Origin: JAGTVG01 sp964543195
Lineage (GTDB): Bacteria > Bacteroidota > Bacteroidia > Cytophagales > Cyclobacteriaceae
Reading direction: 5' to 3'
DNA length: 64,000 nt
NCBI GenBank assembly: GCA_964543195.1
Contig: CAZIXF010000022.1
Location: forward strand, 14,928 to 78,927
The number at the start of each line of letters is the position of its first letter. Position 1 is the stretch's first letter. Positions 18,124-26,099 of this stretch are shown here, in pieces. The notes below the pieces were generated by a model that was given only the letters and a program-made list of their open reading frames with translations, did not search any database and was not told where the DNA came from. The translations under genes and the position numbers were made by a program.

Positions 18124-18366
18124 TCAGATTAACTTTCCAACAATTTTAAATCGATCAAACACACTTGAGTTATGAGGAGCTTCCTTTAATTCCCGGCTGA
18201 GATCCTGTCCGGCCCAATGTTCATAATGTTGACCGTTCATCCACAGCCTGGATCCCGTCAGATCGTATATGATCCCCTTATAAGCACACCAGATCTCTTC
18301 GCTGTCCTGTCCATTTTTCAACGCCAGTTGGCTCGTGCTGTATGTGTTTAAATTAGGCAAATACAA
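18124..18366 (-). CDS. Cytochrome b5-like heme/steroid-binding domain protein
   Basis: An 80-residue single-domain protein. TSQLALKNGQDSEEIWCAYKGIIYDLTGSRLWMNGQHYEHWAGQDLSREL followed by APH and FKIVGKL matches, segment for segment, the small prokaryotic cytochrome b5-like family: the YDLTGSRLW core, and two histidines in GQHYEHWAG near residues 46-49 where family members carry heme-contact residues. No membrane anchor. The only upstream start in frame is TTG, so the exact N-terminus is uncertain. Paired with the unknown gene 9 bp downstream. Confidence 0.8.
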   Translation of the reverse strand: MYLPNLNTYSTSQLALKNGQDSEEIWCAYKGIIYDLTGSRLWMNGQHYEHWAGQDLSRELKEAPHNSSVFDRFKIVGKLI

Positions 18367-18451
18367 AAACCTTTTATTCAGTTAATAGCTTCAAAATTAA
18401 TGGATTCTGATCAATCTATGTGTTATCTGAACGAATTATTAAGGAACAAGG

Positions 18452-19891
18452 TTATCCCTTAATTACAGCTACTGGTTTCAGTTCAGCTACCTTATTGGCT
18501 ATACCGGCATTACAAACTGCAGAGACTACCTCCTCTACATCTTTATATGCCCCGGGTGCTTCTTCTGCAAGACCCGAATACGATCCGGCCTGTACATGAA
18601 TTTCATTCCGGCGAAGTTCATGAAGCAGCTCTTTCCCCTGTATTGATTTTCGGGCTGCTCGCCTCGACATCCTTCTTCCCGCTCCATGGCAGGATGTGCC
18701 AAATGATTTCAGCATGCTGTTCCGGGTACCCGTAAGCACATAGGATAATGTGCCCATACTGCCGGGAATCAATACGGGTTGTCCAATGGGTTTATAGACC
18801 TTGGGTAATTCTTCGTATTCAGGCCCGAAGGCACGGGTGGCACCTTTTCGATGAACGATCAATTTCTGCCGGATACCATCGACCTCGTGGGTTTCCAGTT
18901 TGGCAATGTTGTGGGCCACATCATAAACCATGTCCACTTCAGCAGAGCCGAACACCTTCTCCCAGGCCCTCCTGATCTCCCAGGTGATCACTTGCCTGTT
19001 ACACCAGGCATAATTTGCACTGGCTGCCATTGAAGTAAAGTAATCCTGTCCTACAGGTGAATTTAAAGGCAGGCAGGCCAGCTCCCGGTCCGGTAGTTTA
19101 TAATCATAATTAACCATTTCAGCCATCATTGTCCGGATATAATCCGTCGCATTTTGATGACCCATTCCTCTGGAACCGGTATGGATAAGTATAACCACCT
19201 GTCCTTCCGATAACCCCATGGCCTCTGCAGCTTTTTTATCATATATGGCATTCACCCGGTCCACTTCCACAAAATGGTTTCCTGATCCTATTGTGCCCAG
19301 CTGGTCGTGACCTCTTTGTTTGGCTTTCTGGGATACTGTAGTCGCCTCGGCATCCTCCATTCGCCCTCCCGATTCGATGAATTCCAGATCCTCCGGTATG
19401 CCATAACCGTTTTCAATGGCCCATTCGGCTCCTCTTCGCAATACCTGATCCGTTTCTTTGATTTTTAATTTCAGAAATCCACCCTTTCCCATGCCTGACG
19501 GCACCTGCTTGTATAGTTCTTTTGAAAGTTTTTCCATGTGGGGTTTGGCCTCCGGATACAACAGATCCGATTTAACGAGCCTTACCCCACAGTTGATATC
19601 ATAACCGATACCCCCGGGAGAAATTGCGCCATCCGGATATCTTGTGGCTGCCACACCGCCAATGGGAAAGCCATACCCTTCATGCGCATCCGGCATTAAT
19701 AAGGCGGCTTTCTGTATGCCCGGAAGTGTAGTGACATTGATCAACTGATGGAGTGACTGATCGGATAGCAGCGCCCGGATTATAACTTCGGATGCAAAAA
19801 TATATGCCGGGACACACATATCTTTCCTGGTATCAATGGGAATCTCCCATTCCCAGTCGCTTATCTTGTTCAATTGTTCAATATCAAGCAT
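18452..19891 (-). CDS. rtcB: RNA-splicing ligase RtcB
   Basis: A 479-residue Mn2+/GTP-dependent ligase joining 2',3'-cyclic phosphate or 3'-phosphate to 5'-OH RNA ends. Metal and guanylate-site motifs are all visible: YDINCGVRL, GSGNHFVEV, HTGSRGMGHQ, VAHNIAK, and KGATRAFGPE with SCHGAGRRMSR near the C-terminus. ATG start. The archease gene ends only 3 bp upstream, so this is the classical archease-rtcB pair, used in RNA repair or tRNA splicing-like reactions. No RtcR-type regulator is nearby. Confidence 0.95.
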   Translation of the reverse strand: MLDIEQLNKISDWEWEIPIDTRKDMCVPAYIFASEVIIRALLSDQSLHQLINVTTLPGIQKAALLMPDAHEGYGFPIGGVAATRYPDGAISPGGIGYDINCGVRLVKSDLLYPEAKPHMEKLSKELYKQVPSGMGKGGFLKLKIKETDQVLRRGAEWAIENGYGIPEDLEFIESGGRMEDAEATTVSQKAKQRGHDQLGTIGSGNHFVEVDRVNAIYDKKAAEAMGLSEGQVVILIHTGSRGMGHQNATDYIRTMMAEMVNYDYKLPDRELACLPLNSPVGQDYFTSMAASANYAWCNRQVITWEIRRAWEKVFGSAEVDMVYDVAHNIAKLETHEVDGIRQKLIVHRKGATRAFGPEYEELPKVYKPIGQPVLIPGSMGTLSYVLTGTRNSMLKSFGTSCHGAGRRMSRRAARKSIQGKELLHELRRNEIHVQAGSYSGLAEEAPGAYKDVEEVVSAVCNAGIANKVAELKPVAVIKG

Positions 19892-19894
19892 AGA

Positions 19895-20308
19895 TCAGAT
19901 GTCTAAAATGATCATTGTCTGATATATTCCTGCCCCTGATTGTTTGATCTCAGCTTCATGGTACGTGACGGCCTTGATATCTTTATTAAATTTTTTAACA
20001 GGAAATCCCTCCATTTTTACCGATAATACGTGGTTTTCTTCCAGATTCAGATCTACAATTTTATCATAAATGCATTTATCAATATGATTATAACTGAGCA
20101 CCTCATTTAAAAAATCAATGAACAAACTGGTCAGATCAGGCGCCTCGATCCGGATCTCACGATGATAGAGATATTTTTTTTTCCGTGTTCCGGGCGACAT
20201 CATTTTATTGAGTCCGAGAATACCTGCGGAAAAAAGTTCATGCCTTGAGTTTGCATTGACCAGTAACCGGATATCGGCAGTATGAGATAAGATCCTTACA
20301 GATTTCAT
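19895..20308 (-). CDS. Archease
   Basis: A 137-residue cofactor that enables multiple-turnover guanylylation of RtcB. The N-terminal SHTADIRLLVNANSRHELFSAGILGLNKMM and the acidic metal-site region typical of archease (HTAD near the start, the central LNEVLSYNHID, the C-terminal TYHEAEIKQ and TMIILDI) are present. First gene of a two-gene operon with rtcB, 3 bp apart. Confidence 0.93.
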   Translation of the reverse strand: MKSVRILSHTADIRLLVNANSRHELFSAGILGLNKMMSPGTRKKKYLYHREIRIEAPDLTSLFIDFLNEVLSYNHIDKCIYDKIVDLNLEENHVLSVKMEGFPVKKFNKDIKAVTYHEAEIKQSGAGIYQTMIILDI

Positions 20309-20371
20309 AATTATATAATCTTACTTCTATTGTGTGGGAATGTAAAATAAATAACCGACTTTTTTTAACCC

Positions 20372-21064
20372 TCAGTTCTCAATATAACTTAAGCTGACAT
20401 TTTTTGATTGAATTTCAGTAATGGTCTTTTTCAGTTCATTAAAAGTACTCCACAGACCACGTTCTATGATGGGATCGGTTATCCATCTCGGCATTTCGGG
20501 GTCTGTTTTTGTAAAAATGTAATAATCGATACGGATCAGATCTTCGGAAAGAGGGGTGAAATTCCACAATCCTTTGAAATGTGTCATTCGGTCAATCCCT
20601 TGCTTCCTTGGCATGTAATCAGGCCGGGCCGTAATCTCGATCCTTATTTTCTTTGAATCCTCTTCCTGGCTGAGCACGTTTTCTGCTATCAGGTCCTGGT
20701 TATTCAATGGCCATGGAATGTTGAATTCTGTATAGGAATGCCAGTAGAAAGGATCTCCGCTAGCATAATGTTCATGCTCTTTGACCCTGTTATACCATTT
20801 TTTTACCAGTTCATCATGGGCCAGGGCCATCACGGCAGCAGAAAGTGATGACCGCACGACCATATTGGCATGCAACTGGCGAGCTTTTCTGCCATTTTCT
20901 GCATGTATCCAGCGGGAATAGATCGTAATGTCCTCTTTTTCTTTTTTCAATCGCCAGTCATCATCTATTTCCGGGGGAGCATCACCTGATTGCCCCATTG
21001 TCCATAAAGAGGTGTTTGCCACGATAAAGAACATAAGAAGAAAGACATTAGGGACGTTTCGCAT
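20372..21064 (-). CDS. Exported START-domain (SRPBCC) lipid-binding-like protein
   Basis: A 230-residue protein with a signal peptide (hydrophobic residues about 6-24). Then comes a START-like domain: DDWRLKKEKEDITIYSRW, HDELVKKWYNRVKEHEHY, YTEFNIPWPLNNQDLIAENVL and LIRIDYYIFTKTDPEMPRWITDPIIERGLWSTFNELKKTI. Such proteins bind lipids or other hydrophobic ligands in a deep cavity; the ligand cannot be deduced. Divergent from the RIC-type gene, sharing a 144-bp intergenic region that contains a Fnr-like palindrome. Confidence 0.85.
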   Translation of the reverse strand: MRNVPNVFLLMFFIVANTSLWTMGQSGDAPPEIDDDWRLKKEKEDITIYSRWIHAENGRKARQLHANMVVRSSLSAAVMALAHDELVKKWYNRVKEHEHYASGDPFYWHSYTEFNIPWPLNNQDLIAENVLSQEEDSKKIRIEITARPDYMPRKQGIDRMTHFKGLWNFTPLSEDLIRIDYYIFTKTDPEMPRWITDPIIERGLWSTFNELKKTITEIQSKNVSLSYIEN

Positions 21065-21142
21065 AATTACAAAATTGCATAATCCACTAAAATAGGATTA
21101 TATAACCAGATTCCATAATCAAAGCCGGGATAACTCCTGCTC

Positions 21143-21158
21143 TATGACTGAAATCATA
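21143..21158 (+). promoter_or_regulatory. Fnr-like operator upstream of the RIC gene
   Basis: TATGACTGAAATCATA has the form TATGA-N6-TCATA (core TGAC-N4-ATCA). Its centre is about 30 bp before a one-mismatch -7 box TTTATTTG (21180-21187), that is about 43 bp before the inferred transcription start, the class II activator position. The same motif and spacing recur before the cytochrome c-nosZ operon. Confidence 0.6.
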
Positions 21159-21208
21159 TACTGTTCAATTTTTTATTATTTTATTTGGCAATAATAAAAC
21201 GTGAATTG

Positions 21209-22156
21209 ATGAAAACAATACCAGATACTGGTGACCGGGGACAGGTGATCGTGGATGCCAGGGAGATCCCTGATATTCAAAAGAAAAAATATTTTTTCCA
21301 GAAATTCGATGCGCTCGATAATGAGGAGGAGATGATTATCATTAATTCTCACGATATTCTTCCACTCAAAAACCTGTTCCTGAAAAAAAGGCCCGGGCTT
21401 TTTACATGGGATTATATTGAAAGAGGACCGGAGATCTGGCGGGTTTCCATCAAAAAAAAACAGGATGAACTCCTGACCGTGGAAGACATGATCAATATCA
21501 ATCCGGGGGCAGTTTTTGTATTAAGTAACTATGGGGTCGATTTCTATACGAATCTTCAGACTCCGGTGAAAAATCTTTTTCTCAATAAACGGGAAAAATA
21601 CCATGAAGTAGTGAATGACTGCATCAAATATAAATCCGAGGTGTTCAAGATTGTAAAACCGGAACAGTGGTCAACACAATTTATCATCAATTACATTATC
21701 GAAAACCACCATAAATTTTTACATGACAAGCTACCGGAGATCGGCAAACTGATCGATCACCTGGAATCGAACTTCAAAGATGTATATCCTCACCTTTCTT
21801 TTCTAAAATCAAAATTCAGTCAATTCATTGAAGAGATCAGCGATCATTTAAAAGATGAAGAAAAGATGATCTTTCCTTCTATTCTGGGTTACCTGGAGAA
21901 AAAATCCCTTTCGGAAGAGGACAGGAAAGATATCAATGACCAGATAAACTGGATTATTGAAGATCATTTCCTGACCGGAGACAACCTGAAGTCGTTAAGA
22001 AATACCTGCAACAATTACCATCTGAAAAAAGATGATATTCCGGGCCTCGGATTACTCTATTCTGAAATGACCGAGCTTGAAAATGATTTTACCCTTCATA
22101 TATTTTTTGAGAACCACATTCTGGTGAAAGCAATCCGAAGAGAAGTTTTAAGCTGA
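21209..22156 (+). CDS. DUF2249 / hemerythrin-like protein, RIC (repair of iron centers) type
   Basis: A 315-residue cytoplasmic protein with three parts: a DUF2249 domain (about 11-82, VIVDAREIPDIQKK), a ScdA_N-like segment (about 90-125) and a C-terminal di-iron hemerythrin domain (about 155-315). Hemerythrin ligands are visible in YIIENHHKFL, LIDHLES, ISDHLKDEEKMIFP, IIEDHFLTGDNL and FENHILVKA. RIC proteins (YtfE/ScdA/DnrN) repair Fe-S clusters after nitrosative damage. The ScdA_N part reads SNYGVDFYTN where the family normally has a Cys pair, so that site is lost. ATG 21209 is chosen over an upstream TTG that overlaps the promoter. Next to the Crp/Fnr regulator. Confidence 0.82.
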   Translation: MKTIPDTGDRGQVIVDAREIPDIQKKKYFFQKFDALDNEEEMIIINSHDILPLKNLFLKKRPGLFTWDYIERGPEIWRVSIKKKQDELLTVEDMININPGAVFVLSNYGVDFYTNLQTPVKNLFLNKREKYHEVVNDCIKYKSEVFKIVKPEQWSTQFIINYIIENHHKFLHDKLPEIGKLIDHLESNFKDVYPHLSFLKSKFSQFIEEISDHLKDEEKMIFPSILGYLEKKSLSEEDRKDINDQINWIIEDHFLTGDNLKSLRNTCNNYHLKKDDIPGLGLLYSEMTELENDFTLHIFFENHILVKAIRREVLS

Positions 22157-22166
22157 ATTTTATTTT

Positions 22167-22174
22167 TATCTTTG
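22167..22174 (+). promoter_or_regulatory. -7 promoter box of the Crp/Fnr regulator
   Basis: TATCTTTG matches TAnnTTTG fully and lies 29 bp before the ATG, so the regulator can be expressed independently of the RIC gene that ends 10 bp upstream of the box. Confidence 0.6.
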
Positions 22175-22203
22175 TGGTTTATATGTAAAGCAGAACATTA
22201 TTA

Positions 22204-22803
22204 ATGATCATTCCCGAAGATATTCTTGTGGAGCGGAAAGCCCAGGTTATCAATTATAAGCGCGATGATTACATCTTTTATGAAGATGATCGGCCCGATT
22301 TTTATTATCAGATTAAATCAGGTTCTGTTAAAATGTCTTCTTACAGCACAGATGGCCAGGAATTTATACAGGGTGTATTCAGGGAAGGCCAGTCTTTCGG
22401 CGAACCGGCTATTTTCGGCGGCTTTCCTTATCCCAATAATGCCATAGCCCTTGAAGATAGTGTACTATACCGTGTACCGGTGACTGTTTTCTTCGAAATT
22501 CTGAAAAACAATTTCGATCTTCACATGAAGTTCAACCTGATCATGTCCGAACGGCTTCGCTATAAATCCACCTTACTGAAGGAGATCTCGTCCTATAGCC
22601 CCGATCATATCGTGATGACCCTCCTCAACTATATCCGGAATGAATACGCAGAAAAGAGAGACTCCTCCTTTTTCGTTCCTTATACCCGTCAACAGATCGC
22701 GGATATGACCGGTTTACGGGTTGAAACGGTAATAAGGACCATAAAAAAACTTCAGAAGGAAGGGAAACTCGATATTAAATCGCATAAGATCCTGTTGAAA
22801 TAA
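22204..22803 (+). CDS. Crp/Fnr-family transcription regulator
   Basis: A 199-residue regulator: cyclic-nucleotide-binding-type beta roll (residues about 15-115, GQSFGEPAIFGG), dimerisation helix, and winged helix (about 145-199, YTRQQIADMTGLRVETVIRTIKKLQKEGKL). The protein has no cysteine, so it cannot carry the Fe-S cluster of FNR; a heme-based NO sensor (DNR/NnrR-like) or an unliganded type is possible. The recognition helix keeps the Glu and Arg that contact the TGA core. It sits between the NO-stress RIC gene and the nos operon, and palindromes with TGA-N6-TCA cores lie before both. Confidence 0.9.
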   Translation: MIIPEDILVERKAQVINYKRDDYIFYEDDRPDFYYQIKSGSVKMSSYSTDGQEFIQGVFREGQSFGEPAIFGGFPYPNNAIALEDSVLYRVPVTVFFEILKNNFDLHMKFNLIMSERLRYKSTLLKEISSYSPDHIVMTLLNYIRNEYAEKRDSSFFVPYTRQQIADMTGLRVETVIRTIKKLQKEGKLDIKSHKILLK

Positions 22804-22850
22804 CCAGCTTGTTATCAGGCTTTTCTAATTTCTTTTCCTCATTGATTCCC

Positions 22851-22868
22851 TTATGATTTCAATCATAA
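22851..22868 (+). promoter_or_regulatory. Fnr-like operator of the cytochrome c-nosZ operon
   Basis: A perfect 18-bp palindrome, TTATGATT-TC-AATCATAA, containing TGAT-N4-ATCA, the core of the FNR/DNR box. Its centre is 30.5 bp before the one-mismatch -7 box TAATTTAG (22890-22897), placing it near -44. Spacing and sequence match the site before the RIC gene. Confidence 0.75.
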
Positions 22869-22925
22869 ACACCAATAGGCCTTTCATGGTAATTTAGCAA
22901 CAGGAAATTAAAAATCAGAAAGGAT

Positions 22926-23432
22926 ATGAATCAATTTAAAACAATTTATGTAACAAGTCTTATCCTGATGGTAAGCATGATGCTATCCTGTACAGGAAAA
23001 AAACAACCTTCCGATCTCCGTGAATCGCAGCCTCAGCAAAATGAAAAAATGACCTATGAGGAAGCGGTTAAAGACTGGAGGAATAATAAGGGAGTGGGAC
23101 CTGTTGAAAACGTGGAATTGGGAGAGATAGATCCACAACTGGTTACCCGGGGGGAGGATGCTTTTGACAAGAACTGTACGGCATGCCATCTGCCATACAA
23201 GGAGAAGATCGGACCTGCCCTGGTGGGAATTACAGAAAGAAGAACGCCGGAATGGATCATGAACATGATCATAAACCCGGTTGAGATGGCCAAGACCGAT
23301 CCCATATGTCTTGGATTACTGGCCCAGTACAATACGGTGATGGCCGATCAAAATATTAGTGAGGATGAAGCAAGGGCCATACTGGAATATTTCAGAACAC
23401 TAAAATTGGAAAATAAAGACGATCCTAGTTAA
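22926..23432 (+). CDS. Lipoprotein c-type cytochrome of the nos operon
   Basis: A 168-residue monoheme cytochrome. The signal peptide ends in the lipobox MMLSC (lipidated Cys22). The heme site is CTACH at 84-88, and a possible axial Met lies in NPVEMAKTD or YNTVMAD. It is first in the operon, 20 bp before nosZ, so it probably brings electrons to NosZ in the periplasm, the role of the NosC cytochromes of other clade II systems. That role is inferred from position. Confidence 0.88.
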   Translation: MNQFKTIYVTSLILMVSMMLSCTGKKQPSDLRESQPQQNEKMTYEEAVKDWRNNKGVGPVENVELGEIDPQLVTRGEDAFDKNCTACHLPYKEKIGPALVGITERRTPEWIMNMIINPVEMAKTDPICLGLLAQYNTVMADQNISEDEARAILEYFRTLKLENKDDPS

Positions 23433-23452
23433 CACAATTAAACTTATCACTT

Positions 23453-25435
23453 ATGAATTCTAAATTGCCATTTTTCATTATCTTGATCTCCTCCTTGTTC
23501 TTTTACACAGGGTGTAACCGAGGAGGAAACGGTAACACAGGCGCACTTGGGACACAGGATGCCGCCCAGAGAGTATATGTTCCGCCCGGAGAAAAAGATG
23601 AGTATTATGCTTTTATGTCGGGCGGATATTCCGGCCAGGTGAGTGTTTACGGATTGCCATCCGGAAGAATGTTCAAGGTGATCCCGGTATTCAGCCAGGA
23701 CCCGGAGAAATCATATGGCTATAACGAAGAAACGAAACCCCTTTTGATGACTTCCTATGGATTCATACCCTGGGATGATGCGCACCATCCGAAATTATCC
23801 CAGACCAATGGGGTACATGATGGTAATTATCTGTTCATCAATGGGAACAATACACCCCGGGTAGCCCGTATCGACCTTAAAACGTTCGAAACGACAGAAA
23901 TTATCGAAATACCGAACTCGGGCGGATGCCATGCTTCTCCTTATCCTACTGAAAACACAGAATATCTCGTTGCGGGCACCCGTTTCAGCGTGCCTATTCC
24001 TCAGCAGGATGTGCCCATAAGCAGTTATAAAGAAAACTTTAAAGGCACCTTTACCTTTATCAGTGGCGGCCAGGAACATGGTGAACTGGATATCGCTTTT
24101 CAGATACTGGTCCCGGGTTATGATTACGACCTGGCTCATTCGGGAAAAGGCGTATCCCATGGCTGGAGTTTCTTTACCAGCTATAATGTGGAAGAAAGCC
24201 ATACCCTCCTGGAAAAAAACGCTTCTCAGTACGACAAGGACTATATAGCCGCAGTAAACTGGAAAAAAGCGGAAGAATATATAGCTGAAGGCAAATTCCA
24301 TGAGATGCCGGCCACATATTATCATAATGTATATAGTGACCATACCCATTCGGCCACTTCAGAAGTAAAGGAATCGGTTAGGGTACTGATCCCTGAAGAA
24401 TGCCCGGGAATGGTTTATTACCTGCCTACACCCAAATCGCCACATGGTGTGGATGTAAGTCCTACCGGGGAATATATCGTAGGATCCGGAAAACTTTCTG
24501 CCGACCTGACCGTGCATTCTTTTGAAAAAATGCTTACGGCCATTGAAAATGAAAATTTCGATGAGGTGGTCGACGGAATACCGGTGCTGAATTACGATGC
24601 CATCCTGGCCGGTGTGGTAAAACAACCCGGATTAGGCCCCCTGCACACTGAATTTGACGGCAGGGGTAATGCTTATACTACGTTCTTTATTTCTTCCGAG
24701 GTAGTCAAATGGAGCCTTGAAAATTACCAGGTGATCGACAGACAACCCGCTTATTATTCGGTAGGACATCTGATGATACCCGGTGGCGGATCGGCCGAAC
24801 CCTGGGAAAACGGTAAGTATCTAGTAGCCATGAATAAAATTACCAAGGACAGATACCTGCCCACCGGTCCGGAACTGGCCCATTCCGCACAACTTTATGA
24901 TATCTCAGGCGATAAAATGGAATTGTTGCTGGATTTCCCGACCATTGGCGAGCCGCATTACGCTCAGGCCATACTGGCCTCTGTGATCGAGGAAAACCAG
25001 GTAAAGACCTTCCCTCTCGAAGAAAATGAACATCCTTATGCCGCCAAGAGGGAAAGTGAAACGAAAGTGGTACGGGACGGCAATGAAGTGCATGTATACA
25101 TGACGACTATAAGAACTCATTTTGCCCCCGATAATATCGAAGGGATCAAGGTGGGTGATAAAGTATATTTCCATGTAACCAATCTTGAGCAGGACTGGGA
25201 TGTGCCCCATGGATTTGCCGTACTTGGAAATAAAAACGCCGAATTACTCGTAATGCCCGGCCAGACAGAAACCATTGTCTGGGAACCCCAGAAAGCAGGA
25301 GTGTTTCCATTTTATTGCACGGATTTCTGTTCCGCACTCCACCAGGAAATGCAGGGCTATGTACGTGTGTCTGAAGCCAATTCGGATATAGGTATCAAAT
25401 GGGCACTTGGTGATGAAGTGTTTGAAGGACAGTAA
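23453..25435 (+). CDS. nosZ: Nitrous-oxide reductase, clade II (Sec/lipoprotein type)
   Basis: A 660-residue periplasmic enzyme reducing N2O to N2. A Sec-type signal with lipobox FYTGC (Cys21) and no twin arginine marks clade II. The seven CuZ histidines can be assigned: HH in DDAHHPKLS (111-112), GGCHASPYP, KSPHGVDV, GPLHTEFDG, VGHLMIPGG and GEPHYAQ. The C-terminal cupredoxin has the CuA motif C-x3-C-x3-H-x2-M in YCTDFCSALHQEMQGY (about 622-633) plus VPHGFAVLG. All ligands are intact, so the enzyme should be functional. Downstream are nosL, nosD, nosF and nosY. Confidence 0.97.
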   Translation: MNSKLPFFIILISSLFFYTGCNRGGNGNTGALGTQDAAQRVYVPPGEKDEYYAFMSGGYSGQVSVYGLPSGRMFKVIPVFSQDPEKSYGYNEETKPLLMTSYGFIPWDDAHHPKLSQTNGVHDGNYLFINGNNTPRVARIDLKTFETTEIIEIPNSGGCHASPYPTENTEYLVAGTRFSVPIPQQDVPISSYKENFKGTFTFISGGQEHGELDIAFQILVPGYDYDLAHSGKGVSHGWSFFTSYNVEESHTLLEKNASQYDKDYIAAVNWKKAEEYIAEGKFHEMPATYYHNVYSDHTHSATSEVKESVRVLIPEECPGMVYYLPTPKSPHGVDVSPTGEYIVGSGKLSADLTVHSFEKMLTAIENENFDEVVDGIPVLNYDAILAGVVKQPGLGPLHTEFDGRGNAYTTFFISSEVVKWSLENYQVIDRQPAYYSVGHLMIPGGGSAEPWENGKYLVAMNKITKDRYLPTGPELAHSAQLYDISGDKMELLLDFPTIGEPHYAQAILASVIEENQVKTFPLEENEHPYAAKRESETKVVRDGNEVHVYMTTIRTHFAPDNIEGIKVGDKVYFHVTNLEQDWDVPHGFAVLGNKNAELLVMPGQTETIVWEPQKAGVFPFYCTDFCSALHQEMQGYVRVSEANSDIGIKWALGDEVFEGQ

Positions 25436-25480
25436 AGGATCATAAAATTGAAACGACTGTTTTCATAACAAAATGAAGGT

Positions 25481-25507
25481 GCCCGGGGATAGAGCCCGGG
25501 CCCTTTT
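25481..25507 (+). terminator. GC-rich hairpin with T run inside the nos operon
   Basis: GCCCGGG (25481-25487) pairs perfectly with CCCGGGC (25495-25501) around GATAGAG, followed by CCTTTT. It lies 45 bp after nosZ and ends just before the next gene. It could be a leaky terminator or 3' stabiliser giving more nosZ than accessory-gene message. It also argues against the start codon at 25473, which would place the hairpin inside a reading frame. Confidence 0.7.
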
Positions 25508-25520
25508 CAATAAAATCAGA

Positions 25521-26099
25521 ATGAAGAATTTACCGAAAATATTGTTTATAACCGGCTCGCTTAGCCTACTGTTAGTGTTCACAGCTCCGATCTGGCGGAT
25601 TACCCTTGAAGCACCCCAGTATCCGGATGGGGTTACTATGTATATCTGGGTTAATAAGATCGGCGGGGAGTCGAAAAGCACTTTGCAGAACATCAATATC
25701 CTGAATCATTATGTGGGAATGAAAGAAATTGATCCCGATTCGATCCCCGAGCTGAAATATTTCCCCATTATCGTTATCGTAATGGCGTTGCTGGGTGTGG
25801 GTGCGGGATTGACCGGCAATAAGAAACTTTGGTTCACGTGGATGGCCTTTCTGATCCTCCTTGGGGCCCTGGGAATCTATGATTTTTATCTATGGGAATA
25901 TGAATATGGCCATAATCTTTCACCCGATGCGCCGATTAAGATCCCCGGAATGGTTTATCAGCCGCCTTTGATAGGAGAAAAACAACTGTTGAACTTTAAC
26001 GCGATCTCCTATCCGCATATCGGATCCATTTTTATTGCCACTCCAATATTTCTAGGGGCGATAGCGGTTTATCTTAAATCAAGATTTACTAAAAAATAA
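25521..26099 (+). CDS. Nos-associated membrane protein, paralog 1
   Basis: I know no assigned function. The 192-residue protein has four predicted membrane helices (about 7-25, 83-98, 104-125, 168-186). A periplasmic-looking section between helices 1 and 2 carries PQYP (32-35), NxLNHYVGM (H63, M67) and IDPDSIPELKYFP. A second loop carries YDFYLWEYEYGHNL (H131) and DAPIKI, then QPPLIGEK. The His, Met and acidic residues would suit metal binding, and the position between nosZ and nosL suggests a role in copper delivery or NosZ maturation. Both are inferences. ATG 25521 is chosen because a hairpin occupies the earlier start. Overlaps its paralog by 1 bp. Confidence 0.8.
   Translation: MKNLPKILFITGSLSLLLVFTAPIWRITLEAPQYPDGVTMYIWVNKIGGESKSTLQNINILNHYVGMKEIDPDSIPELKYFPIIVIVMALLGVGAGLTGNKKLWFTWMAFLILLGALGIYDFYLWEYEYGHNLSPDAPIKIPGMVYQPPLIGEKQLLNFNAISYPHIGSIFIATPIFLGAIAVYLKSRFTKK

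Noticed and set aside
25473..25520. Upstream start codon for nos paralog 1
   Set aside because: The added 16 codons are made of the GC hairpin with T run, and the downstream ATG gives the N-terminus that matches the paralog.
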